Assembly (NCBI GenBank): GCA_002335945.1
Contig: DDDD01000044.1
Location: 1-12,376, forward strand
Origin: Porticoccaceae bacterium UBA1989
GTDB lineage: Bacteria; Pseudomonadota; Gammaproteobacteria; Pseudomonadales; Porticoccaceae
DNA: 12,376 nt
Direction: 5' to 3'
Shown here: positions 1 through 8,100 of the stretch, in pieces
Numbering within the stretch: position 1 is the first letter of the stretch
How the letters are laid out: each line of letters begins with the position of its first letter
The notes under the pieces: model-generated
What the model was told of the DNA's origin: nothing
The model's input: only the letters and a program-made list of their open reading frames with translations
The model's database searches: none
Made by a program: the position numbers and the translations under genes

Positions 1-1
1 T

Positions 2-625
2 TACCCCGTAGTGGGTGGTCTGGCAATAAATTGGGATGATGGCGGCGTATATCTGGACTCAAGCCTTAATCTCTATGACGCCAATCTAGCGCCAGCTTTG
101 GTCAACGCGATTAATAATATGGTCCATCTGGCCCGTGCCATTAGCAATAAAGGTGTGTTTAAAAGCTGCATGTTTGATGCTCGAAAGACATTGCACATCA
201 GCCGTAAGAATTCTGATGAACCTTTTGTCCCTCAGCCGGGCATAGAGATACAGTTTGACTGCAGTGATGCACTGATACCTGAAGATAACTCAAAACTACA
301 TTCCTATTTTGAAGATGGCACTGACCCAGATGAAATGCTGGAGCTACCGCAAACAATAATGCGGCTATTGGCGAGTATGAACAAGATTCAGCATACCGGC
401 TGTATTATTTTTGAGGCAGTCGAGCAGGACCTAAAAATTCATAATTACCTAAGACTGTTAGACGTTAGCAAGAAATATGAATTCAGAAAATGCCTCGACC
501 AAATATTGATTAATATCCCTGCTATTGAGGGCCTCGGCGTTTCAGGCTTCATGAAACTTCCCTATAAAAACACAAAATTCTTTATTCATATGGAAAAACA
601 GGGGGATTTATTTTCGGCAAAATAA
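2..625 (+). CDS. 3' end of an unidentified protein gene (5' truncated by window)
   Basis: The reading frame is open from base 2 (codons for Tyr-Pro-Val-Val precede the first possible start, a GTG at 11) to a TAA at 623-625, giving 207 residues. The GTG at 11 has no room for a visible ribosome binding site, and the frame continues upstream of it, so the true start is probably outside the window. I do not recognise the family. The visible part looks soluble: there is no signal peptide or long hydrophobic segment. It has an acidic middle (around EDGTDPDEMLELP) and a mixed alpha/beta look, and ends in GDLFSAK. It lies upstream of the porin in the same direction, but the 104-nt gap contains a separate FNR-type promoter, so a functional link to nitrate respiration is not implied. 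No terminator is obvious after its stop. Confidence 0.65.
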   Translation, partial: YPVVGGLAINWDDGGVYLDSSLNLYDANLAPALVNAINNMVHLARAISNKGVFKSCMFDARKTLHISRKNSDEPFVPQPGIEIQFDCSDALIPEDNSKLHSYFEDGTDPDEMLELPQTIMRLLASMNKIQHTGCIIFEAVEQDLKIHNYLRLLDVSKKYEFRKCLDQILINIPAIEGLGVSGFMKLPYKNTKFFIHMEKQGDLFSAK

Positions 626-640
626 TCTATTAGCGACCAG

Positions 641-654
641 TTGATAGATATCAA
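641..654 (+). promoter_or_regulatory. FNR/Anr box of the porin promoter
   Basis: TTGATAGATATCAA matches the FNR/Anr consensus TTGAT-N4-ATCAA at all ten defined positions. Its centre is at 647.5. A -10-like TAATAT lies at 677-682, which is where a -10 hexamer should sit if the box is centred at -41.5 (class II activation) and transcription starts near 689. No separate -35 is needed in that arrangement. The porin start codon at 730 follows about 40 nt later. The box and spacing are directly visible; oxygen-responsive activation is inferred from the known behaviour of FNR-family regulators. Confidence 0.85.
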
Positions 655-676
655 TTCAGATAAAGACTAGTCAAGC

Positions 677-682
677 TAATAT
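677..682 (+). promoter_or_regulatory. Probable -10 element of the porin promoter
   Basis: TAATAT matches 4 of 6 positions of TATAAT. It is supported mainly by its position relative to the FNR box, which gives class II geometry with a start site near 689. On its own the hexamer would be weak evidence. Confidence 0.5.
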
Positions 683-713
683 CCTCTCTCAGATAATGTT
701 AAAAATATTCCTC

Positions 714-721
714 AGGGAGGA
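714..721 (+). promoter_or_regulatory. Strong Shine-Dalgarno site fixing the GTG start of the porin
   Basis: AGGGAGGA is an extended anti-16S match. Its GGAGG core ends 9 nt before the GTG at 730. The only other nearby alternative, TTG at 723, runs into TGA after two codons in its own frame, so GTG 730 is the supported start. Confidence 0.8.
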
Positions 722-729
722 TTGTTAAA

Positions 730-1971
730 GTGACTTTACGTGCAGTTCCATTTATAAGTTCCACCTCATTTATTTTATTTAGCCTCGCGTTTACAAATAC
801 CTATGCAGCGGAAACTTCAACTACCGTGGTAGATTCGATTAAAAACGGCAGTGCGGAAGTAAGCCTGCGTTTTCGATTTGAGAACGTCGATCAAGAGGGC
901 CTGGCAAATAATGCAGACGCCTCAACATTAAAAACGAGATTCACCTACACCACTGCTGCCCATGAGTATTTTAAGGCACAGCTGGAAGTTGACAACGTCG
1001 CTGTACTGGGTGGCGACAGCCACAATGACACTACTAATGGGTTAACCAGCTATCCAGTTGTGGCTGATCCAGAGGGAACAGATATCAATCAGGCTTGGGT
1101 TGCCTACACAGGAATTGAAGGCAACAGCTTTAAGCTGGGTCGACAGCGAGTCAACTTTGATAATCAACGTTTTGTTGGCGGCGTTGGCTGGCGTCAGAAT
1201 GAACAAACCTATGATGCATTCGCGATTGTGAATACTGCACTAGCCGATACTACAGTGGTTTACAGCTTTGTCAGTAATGTAAATCGAATCTTTGGGCCGA
1301 AGGATGGTGCTCAGCCGGCTGAGCTCGATACCAGCACTCATCTGCTAAATATTAATTATACGGGTCTGTCAGCGGGTACATTCAGTGCCTATGGTTATTG
1401 GTTGGATGTCAAAGATACTCCCGGCGCCTCAAGTAGTACTCTGGGCTTACGGTTTACTGGAGAGCATGAATGGTCTGATATAGATAATTTAAAGGTTCTT
1501 TGCACTGCCGAATATGCCCAGCAATCTGACTATGGCGACAATCCAAGTAACTATGATACTGATTATTATCTGCTCGAGGCTGGTGTAAAGGTCGAGGCAG
1601 TTACCGCCAAGTTAGGTTGGGAAGTCTTGGAAGGAAATGCCAGTACTGCCGGCCAGTCTTTTTCAACACCATTGGCCACGCTGCATAAGTTCAATGGTTG
1701 GGCCGATAAATTCTTGGCGACGCCCAGTGCGGGTCTTGAAGATCGGTATTTAAGTCTGAGTACAAAGCTGGCGGGTATGACATTTGGAGCAACCTACCAT
1801 CAGTTTGATGCACAGGATGGTCCAGGTAACTGGGGTGATGAGATAGATCTGTCTGTGGCGAAGACGCTCAATGATAAGGTTAAATTACTGCTTAAGTATG
1901 CTGACTATCAGGCTGAGGATTTTGCGACAGAAACACAGAAGATTTGGCTGCAGGCACAAGTTTCTTTTTAG
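730..1971 (+). CDS. Outer-membrane beta-barrel porin, alginate-export type; candidate nitrate/nitrite porin
   Basis: This 413-residue protein starts at GTG 730 behind a strong ribosome binding site. Residues 1-26 form a signal peptide with a hydrophobic core (FILFSLAF) and a probable cleavage after TYA, before AETS. The rest alternates polar and hydrophobic residues, is rich in Gly, Tyr and Asn, and ends in a terminal Phe (QVSF), the usual C-terminal signal of outer-membrane barrels. Early blocks (VSLRFRFENVDQEG, LKTRFTYTT, QAWVAYTG, FKLGRQRVNFDNQRFVGGVGWRQNEQTYDA) resemble the alginate-export porin family (AlgE/OprD-like, Pfam Alginate_exp). Despite the family name, many members have unknown substrates. 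It has its own FNR-type promoter and faces the nar operon tail to tail. A role in letting nitrate or nitrite through the outer membrane during anaerobic growth is inference from context. The barrel assignment is firm; the substrate is not. Confidence 0.85.
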   Translation: MTLRAVPFISSTSFILFSLAFTNTYAAETSTTVVDSIKNGSAEVSLRFRFENVDQEGLANNADASTLKTRFTYTTAAHEYFKAQLEVDNVAVLGGDSHNDTTNGLTSYPVVADPEGTDINQAWVAYTGIEGNSFKLGRQRVNFDNQRFVGGVGWRQNEQTYDAFAIVNTALADTTVVYSFVSNVNRIFGPKDGAQPAELDTSTHLLNINYTGLSAGTFSAYGYWLDVKDTPGASSSTLGLRFTGEHEWSDIDNLKVLCTAEYAQQSDYGDNPSNYDTDYYLLEAGVKVEAVTAKLGWEVLEGNASTAGQSFSTPLATLHKFNGWADKFLATPSAGLEDRYLSLSTKLAGMTFGATYHQFDAQDGPGNWGDEIDLSVAKTLNDKVKLLLKYADYQAEDFATETQKIWLQAQVSF

Positions 1972-2024
1972 TCACTCGTTTCTTATAGTAGTAATTAGTA
2001 GTAATCTGAATTGCTCCATAATAT

Positions 2025-2069
2025 GCCGAGCATTACAGTTTTAAGTTAACTGTAATGCTCGGCTTTTTT
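2025..2069 (+). terminator. Rho-independent terminator of the porin gene
   Basis: A perfect 16-bp stem (2025-2040 pairing with 2048-2063, beginning GCCGAGCATTACAG) with a 7-nt loop is followed by six T residues on the plus strand (2064-2069). It starts 53 nt after the porin stop and lies in the convergent gap before narI. On the minus strand the same stem is followed by TATTATGG rather than a T run, so it would be a poorer terminator for the nar operon. It may still act as a 3' end stabiliser there. Confidence 0.9.
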
Positions 2070-2095
2070 ATGGCTAGCTATTGTAGAGGTACTGA

Positions 2096-2782
2096 CTATG
2101 ATTTCTTTTGACGGACTACCTGATAGTTACGCCCGAAGTACCAGATCGGAGCGCTGATCACATGAACTAGACGCGTGAAGGGAAATATTAGAACAATACT
2201 TAGGCCCAAAAACACATGAAGCTTGTATACAAGGCTCACTGTCGCAATTGCATTGGCTGCTTTTAATGGTTGTAAGGTAACAATACTCTGCGCCCATTCA
2301 CCGAGCTGGACCATTACCGAACCATCCAAGTGATTTGAAGAGGCGAAAATAGTCCCCAAGCCGAGTAGCAGCTGAACCAGTAAAATAATTAATATGGCAA
2401 TATCAGACCAGCGACTATTGGCTCGAACTCTTGGGTTAAACAGACGTCGATGCAACAGTATTAATAATCCTACCAAACAGAGTATTCCAAATACCCCGCC
2501 AGAAACCATGGCCAGAAGCTGTTTGTTGGGCGTTGAAATCATATGGTGATAAATAGACTCAGGGGTTAGCAGGCCAATAAAATGGCCGGCCAAAATAAAG
2601 ATCACCCCAATATGAAACAGATTGCTCCCTAGGCGCATCCCTTTATTACCGAGTATCTGACTTGAATCAGCTTTCCAGCTGTACTGGTCCCGATCAAATC
2701 GTATCCAGCTCACCGCGAGACAGATCGCCAGAGCAATGTAGGGGTAGAGGCCAAATAGAAAAGTATTGAGTGTAGAGGACAT
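2096..2782 (-). CDS. narI: Respiratory nitrate reductase gamma subunit (cytochrome b)
   Basis: NarI is the membrane anchor and quinol oxidase of the NarGHI complex: it takes electrons from quinol through two b hemes and passes them to NarH. I place the start at ATG 2782 (228 residues; E. coli NarI is 225) because MSSTLNTFLFGLYPYIA aligns with the family N-terminus and TAAGGA lies at proper spacing. An upstream in-frame ATG at 2812 would add ten residues and overlap narJ. About five membrane helices are visible. The four expected heme ligands are His57 and His67 in NLFHIGVIFILAGHF, and His189 and His207 in YKLHVFLG and RLVHVIS; they correspond to E. coli His56, His66, His187 and His205. RVRANSRWSDI and YQVVRQ are also family-typical. 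It is the last gene of the operon, 11 nt after narJ, with its ribosome binding site overlapping the narJ stop, which suggests translational coupling. Confidence 0.96.
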   Translation of the reverse strand: MSSTLNTFLFGLYPYIALAICLAVSWIRFDRDQYSWKADSSQILGNKGMRLGSNLFHIGVIFILAGHFIGLLTPESIYHHMISTPNKQLLAMVSGGVFGILCLVGLLILLHRRLFNPRVRANSRWSDIAILIILLVQLLLGLGTIFASSNHLDGSVMVQLGEWAQSIVTLQPLKAANAIATVSLVYKLHVFLGLSIVLIFPFTRLVHVISAPIWYFGRNYQVVRQKKS

Positions 2783-2790
2783 GGTTAGTT

Positions 2791-2796
2791 TCCTTA
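2791..2796 (-). promoter_or_regulatory. Ribosome binding site deciding the narI start
   Basis: On the minus strand the narJ stop codon TAA is the start of TAAGGA, whose GGA ends 8 nt before ATG 2782. This supports the shorter, family-length NarI over the ATG at 2812, which has no comparable site. Confidence 0.75.
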
Positions 2797-3549
2797 AGAG
2801 TTCTGTACCCAATGCAGGGGTGTATTTTGTACATGGGGTTCTGATTGAGGTGGAGCACTTGATGGAGAACTAGATTGAGAGCTTGATGGAGAACTAGATG
2901 AAAAGCCTGGCTTCACATCACAGCTATCATGGGCATCCCCAGCGCCAAAAGTAACCTGCTCTTCTTCCCAGATTTTATCCAGAGCCTCCGGTGTATTGTC
3001 AGGCTCCTCTTTTGCGGCCAGCTCTAGAAGTTTTTCCATCTCTACTGTTTCGCCGCTAATCATTAATAGAGATTCAAACAGAACGGCATAATCGCTTTTT
3101 CGCTCTTTAAGGCGCGCGCAAAGTAGCCCTAAGATATGAGCAATATCCGCTAAACCATCTTTAGCTTCGGCGGCCGGCCGATGAGATAGGTACTCTAAAT
3201 AAAGAGGGATATAGTCGGGCAGCTCCCGAACATTGATAGCAAATTCATTACCCTCATAGAGTGCCATTAGGTCCACCATAGCCTGTCCCCGATCACGAGA
3301 CTCTCCGTGCACATGTTCAAACAGTAATAGCGACATGGCACGGCCATAGTCAAACACATGGGTATAGGTTTCTTGGGCATCGAGCAGATCGCCGCCATAA
3401 ATGCTGTCGATTAATTCCAGCAGACGATCTTTGAGCGCGTAGGACAGCTCGTTACTCGAAGTGACTACGGCACAGAGTTCATCAATATGCTTTTGCACCT
3501 CAGCGTTGGGGTAATCCATTAAACAGGAGATAACTTTTAGGCTCTTCAT
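2794..3549 (-). CDS. narJ: Nitrate reductase assembly chaperone (delta subunit) with a serine-rich tail
   Basis: NarJ is a cytoplasmic chaperone of the TorD/NarJ family. It binds apo-NarG, assists molybdenum-cofactor and FS0 cluster insertion, and delays membrane docking until the enzyme is mature; it is not part of the final complex. The 251 residues carry the family hallmarks MDYPNAEVQKHIDEL near the N-terminus, LLLFEHVHGESRDRGQAMVDL around residues 75-95, RELPDYIPLYLEYLS, and PEALDKIWEEEQVTF. It is about 15 residues longer than E. coli NarJ (236). The C-terminal tail beyond the chaperone core is unusual, with a Ser/Pro/Gln run at roughly 217-231. That part is encoded by a partial 24-bp tandem duplication. 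The start ATG lies 3 nt after the narH stop with GAGGG upstream, so translation is probably coupled to narH. Confidence 0.95.
   Translation of the reverse strand: MKSLKVISCLMDYPNAEVQKHIDELCAVVTSSNELSYALKDRLLELIDSIYGGDLLDAQETYTHVFDYGRAMSLLLFEHVHGESRDRGQAMVDLMALYEGNEFAINVRELPDYIPLYLEYLSHRPAAEAKDGLADIAHILGLLCARLKERKSDYAVLFESLLMISGETVEMEKLLELAAKEEPDNTPEALDKIWEEEQVTFGAGDAHDSCDVKPGFSSSSPSSSQSSSPSSAPPQSEPHVQNTPLHWVQNS
2858..2905 (-). repeat. 24-bp imperfect tandem duplication in the narJ 3' region
   Basis: Two adjacent 24-bp units, 2858-2881 and 2882-2905, match at 21 of 24 positions; the first 18 bases are identical. The period equals eight codons, so the duplication is in frame and produces the repeated SSSPSS pattern in the NarJ tail. 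It probably arose by replication slippage and may vary in copy number between strains. Confidence 0.85.
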
Positions 3550-3552
3550 GGT

Positions 3553-5100
3553 CTATTTACCCTCATCCCACACCTGTACGGTGCTGATCACATCCCGAGT
3601 ATTGTTCTTTTTGCCGCCGAACATATTTACATCACTGGTGCCAGTGGAGCAGCCATCGCCCCAGCTAAAGCCGCAGCCGCCGCGCTCGGCATAGGCATCA
3701 ACCAGTGCGTCTTCACGATGGGCGGTTGGAATCACAAAGCGATCTTCGTAGTTGGCAATTGCTAGGTAGCGATACATCTCTTCTACCTGCTCAACAGATA
3801 GACCCACTTCTTCGAGTACTGGAAGGTCTTCCACGCCATCTACTGTCTGGGAGCGTTTGAATGCACGCATGGCCAGTAATCGTTTTAGCGCGAGTAATAC
3901 AGGCTTGGTATCTCCCGCAGTCAACATGTTGGCCAAATACTTAACCGGAATACGTAGGCTTTCGACATCGGGAATAATGCCATTCATACCCATGTGCCCA
4001 GAGTTGGCCGCGGACTGAATCGGCGACAATGGGGGGATGTACCAGACCATCGGCATGGTGCGATACTCAGGGTGTAGCGGCAGAGCAAGTTTCCAATCCA
4101 CTGCCATTTTATACACCGGTGAGCGCTGGGCGGCATCGATGACTGAGTCAGCTATACCATCTTTTCGCGCCTGGGCAATCACTTCAGGGTCGTTGGGGTC
4201 GAGGAATATCTCTAGCTGTTTTTCGTAGAGGCCCTGTTCAGATTCGGTACTGGCCACTTCTTTAATGCGGTCGGCATCGTAAAGTAAAACCCCTAGGTAG
4301 CGAATACGACCCACACAGGTTTCAGAGCAGACGGTCGGCTGACCAGCTTCAATACGCGGGTAACAGAAAATGCATTTTTCCGATTTACCGGATTTCCAGT
4401 TGTAATAGATTTTTTTGTAAGGGCAGGCAGAGACACACATGCGCCAGCCGCGACATTTCTCTTGGTCGATTAAAACAATGCCATCTTCATCGCGCTTGTA
4501 AATAGCACCTGAGGGACAGGCGGCTACGCAGGAAGGGTTTAAGCAATGTTCGCACAGCCGCGGCAAATACATCATAAATGTATTTTCATATTCGCCGTAC
4601 ATGGCCTTTTGCATATTATCGAAGTTCTTATCGGCGCTGCGTTTTTTAAACTCGGAGCCCAGTAACTCTTCCCAGTTGGGTCCCGACTCAATTTTTTCCA
4701 TGCGCTTGCCAGAGATGACCGATCGCGGTCTTGCCACCGGCTGATGCTTAGAGCTAGGCGCGGTGTGCAGATGCTGATAGTCCATATCAAAGGGTTCGTA
4801 GTAATCATCAATCTGCGGCATATCCGGGTTGGCAAATATTTTGCTCAGCACCTTGGCCTTGCTACCAATCTTTGGGGTGAGGGAGCCATCATCGTTGCGC
4901 ACCCAGCCGCCATTCCATTTGGCTTGATCTTCCCAATCATCTGGGTAGCCCGTGCCGGGTTTAGTCTCTACATTATTGAACCAGGCATACTCGGTTCCCT
5001 CGCGAGAGGTCCATACATTTTTACAGGTTACTGAACAGGTGTGACAGCCAATACACTTGTCCAGATTCAGCACCATGCCGACTTGAGATCTTATTAACAT
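3553..5100 (-). CDS. narH: Respiratory nitrate reductase beta subunit (iron-sulfur)
   Basis: NarH is the electron-transfer subunit carrying four Fe-S clusters from the NarI hemes to NarG, on the cytoplasmic face of the inner membrane. The 515 residues (E. coli 512) align closely throughout, starting MLIRSQVGMVLNLDKCIGC. Ligand groups are visible at Cys16/19/22/26, Cys183/186/191/195, Cys216/222/226 with Trp219, and Cys243/246/258/262. The tryptophan in CRGWRMC replaces a cysteine and is the mark of the [3Fe-4S] cluster, leaving three [4Fe-4S] clusters. ENTFMMYLPRLCEHCLNP and ALPLHPEYRTMPMVWYIPPLSP are nearly invariant in the family. A strong AAGGAG site lies 10 nt before the ATG and overlaps the narG stop region; the narG-narH gap is 12 nt. 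Nothing is missing or truncated. Confidence 0.98.
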   Translation of the reverse strand: MLIRSQVGMVLNLDKCIGCHTCSVTCKNVWTSREGTEYAWFNNVETKPGTGYPDDWEDQAKWNGGWVRNDDGSLTPKIGSKAKVLSKIFANPDMPQIDDYYEPFDMDYQHLHTAPSSKHQPVARPRSVISGKRMEKIESGPNWEELLGSEFKKRSADKNFDNMQKAMYGEYENTFMMYLPRLCEHCLNPSCVAACPSGAIYKRDEDGIVLIDQEKCRGWRMCVSACPYKKIYYNWKSGKSEKCIFCYPRIEAGQPTVCSETCVGRIRYLGVLLYDADRIKEVASTESEQGLYEKQLEIFLDPNDPEVIAQARKDGIADSVIDAAQRSPVYKMAVDWKLALPLHPEYRTMPMVWYIPPLSPIQSAANSGHMGMNGIIPDVESLRIPVKYLANMLTAGDTKPVLLALKRLLAMRAFKRSQTVDGVEDLPVLEEVGLSVEQVEEMYRYLAIANYEDRFVIPTAHREDALVDAYAERGGCGFSWGDGCSTGTSDVNMFGGKKNNTRDVISTVQVWDEGK

Positions 5101-5112
5101 AGGGCCTACTCC

Positions 5113-8100
5113 TTAAGGGTTTTGTGGTAGTGGCTGAGGCAGATCATCAGTATTGGATCCATCCAACCAATCCACCTTGTCCATCTTGCGCACCACCACC
5201 ATTTCGTCGCGGTTACAGCCAACCGTGCCGTAATAGTTAAAGCCATAGGACTGCTGGGCATAGCCACCGATCATATGGGTGGGTTTTAAAACGGTTCGAG
5301 TCACTGAGTTGTGGTGGCCGCCGCGGGTACCTGTCATCTCGGAGCCGGGGATGTTGATAATCCGTTCCTGAGCGTGGTACATCATCACCATGCCGTCTTT
5401 GACGCGCTGGCTAACCACCGCACGACAGGCAATGGCACCATTAACATTAAACACCTCTACCCAGTCGTTATCGGCAATACCCACAGACTGAGCATCGGTT
5501 TCAGAGAGCCAAATAATCGGCCCGCCACGACTTAGGGTCAACATTAATAAGTTATCGGAGTAGGTGCTGTGGATGCCCCATTTTTGATGGGGAGTAATCC
5601 AGTTCAATACAATCTCTGGATGGCCATTGGGTTTTGAACCCTTGACCAAATCAGTGGTTTTAGTATGAATAGGCGGACGGTAGGAGACTAACTGCTCGCC
5701 AAAGGCCTGCATCCATTGATGATCCTGATAGAGCTGCTGACGACCAGTGAGTGTTCGCCAGGGGATAAACTCATGGACATTGGTGTAGCCGGCGTTATAG
5801 CTAACATGCTCATCTTCTAAGCCCGACCATGTGGGTGATGAGATAATCTTACGTGGCTGTGCCTGCACGTCACGGAAGCGGATTTTTTCGTCTTGCTTGG
5901 GGATGGCCAGATGCCGGTGGTCGCGACCAGTATGTTGGCCCAAAGCATCCCAGGCTTTTACTGCCACCGCACCATTGGTCTCTGGCGCCAGACTAAGAAT
6001 AACTTCACAGGCATCAATGGCTGATTCAATGCGCGGCCTTCCTTTGCTAATACCTTCTTCGGTGACGCGATGATTAAGTTCGCCAAGAAAATCCACCTCA
6101 TCATCGGTGTTCCAACTAATACCTTTGCCGCCATTACCCAGTTTTTTAAGCAGTGGTCCCAGTGAGGTGAACTTCTTATAGGTATTGGGAAAGTCCCGCT
6201 CAACCACAATCATATTGGGTGCAGTTTCACCGGGAATTAACTCGCATTCGCCTTTCTTCCAATCTTTAACGTCAAAGGCTTGGGCTAGCTCACCGGGGCT
6301 GTCATGGAGTAGGGGTACAGTGACCAGATCTTTCTCTACCCCTAGATTACCTTCAGAAACTCGAGAAAATTCTTTGGCGATTCCCTTATAAATATCCCAG
6401 TCGCTACGTGCTTCCCAGGCTGGGTCTGTGGCCGCCGAAAGAGGGTGAATAAAGGGATGCATGTCAGAGGTATTGAGATCATCTTTTTCATACCAGCAGG
6501 CGGTAGGCAAAACAATATCGGAATACAGGGCGGTGGATGACATTCTAAAATCGAGGGTGGTAACCAGATCAAGTTTGCCCTGGGGCGCGTCTTCGACCCA
6601 TTCCGCTTCTTTAGGAATAATACCGCCGTTATGGCCATTGTCTTCGTTCATCACGCCATTTTTGGTACCCAATAAATACTTGAGCATATATTCATGGCCC
6701 TTGCCGGAGGAACCTAAAAGATTCGAGCGCCAGATAAACATATTGCGGGGGAAGTTAGCCGGGTTGTCAGGCTGTTCACAGGCAAACTTAATCTCACCGC
6801 TTTTGAGCTGCTGGACCAAATAATCTTTTGGATCCATACCAGCGGCTTCAGCATCGCGACAAATTTGCAGCGGGTTTTGATTCAGCTGGGGGGCACTGGG
6901 CAACCAGCCCATACGCTCGGCACGAATATTGTAATCAAGCATAGCCTCGGGCAGTTCATCTTTGTTGGCCAGAGGGGAGAGCACCTCATGGATATTGACC
7001 TTTTCATGACGCCACTGCGAGCTGTGGCTGTAAAAGAATGAGGTGGAATTCATCTGTCGCGGTGGGCGGCTCCAGTCCAAACCAAAGGCCAGAGGCAACC
7101 AGCCAGTCTGTGGGCGCAGCTTTTCCTGACCCACATAATGGGCCCAGCCACCGCCACTCTGACCCACGCACCCACACATAACCAACATGTTAATTAGGCC
7201 GCGATAGTTCATATCCATATGGTACCAATGGTTCATTGCCGCACCGACAATGACCATGGACTTGCCTTTGGTTTTGTCGGCGTTATCCGCAAATTCCCGT
7301 GCTACCTGAATGACTTTTTCACGGGACACACCGGTAATCTTTTCTTGCCAAGCGGGCGTGTAAGCCGCAGTTTCGTCATCGTAACTAGAGGCCACGTTGT
7401 CGCCACCCAAGCCACGATCAATACTGTAGTTGGCCATCATAAGGTCAAATACCGTGGCTACCTGAGCTTCGGTACCATCGGCTAGTGTCACTCGGCGGTA
7501 GGGTACCTGCCTCAACTGCGTGGCTTCACCCGCCTGATGTTCCCAGTGATCATGTTGCTCTGCGGCAAAGTAGGGGAAAGCCACAGCCTGAGCATCAGCA
7601 CCAATTAATGAGAGCTGCAGTTTCACGTCTTCGCTGCTACCCCCTTCTTTCGCTTCGATATTCCATTTGCCCAGCTCCCCCCAGCGATAGCCGATAGAGC
7701 CCTGAGGTGAAACCAGTTCGCCGCTATTTTCATCGTAGGAAATAGTCTTCCAGTCAGGGTTATTGTCCTGCCCCAAATTATCCACCAGGTCTGAGGCGCG
7801 CAAAAATCTTGTGGGTTTAAGGCTTCCAGCCTCATGGGGTTCGAGCATCACCAGCATCGGCATATCGGAGTAGCGGCGCACATAGTCGGTAAAGTATTCG
7901 CTGGGGTTATCCAGATGGAATTCTTTTAGAATTACATGGCCAAAGGCCATGCCCAGCGCCGCATCGGTTCCCTGTTTAGGGTTGAGCCACAGATCAGCCA
8001 GTTTTGCGGCTTCGCTATAGTCGGGAGTTATCACTACGCCTTTGGCGCCTTTGTAGCGAACCTCAGTAAAGAAGTGCGCGTCCGGTGTTCTGGTCTGGGG

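Noticed and set aside
11..13. GTG at 11 as the start of the first gene
   Set aside because: The frame is open to the window edge before it and no ribosome binding site can be seen. The gene is more likely truncated by the window.
2783..2812. Longer NarI starting at ATG 2812
   Set aside because: It would add ten residues lacking in NarI relatives and overlap the end of narJ, whereas ATG 2782 has a TAAGGA site and gives the family length.
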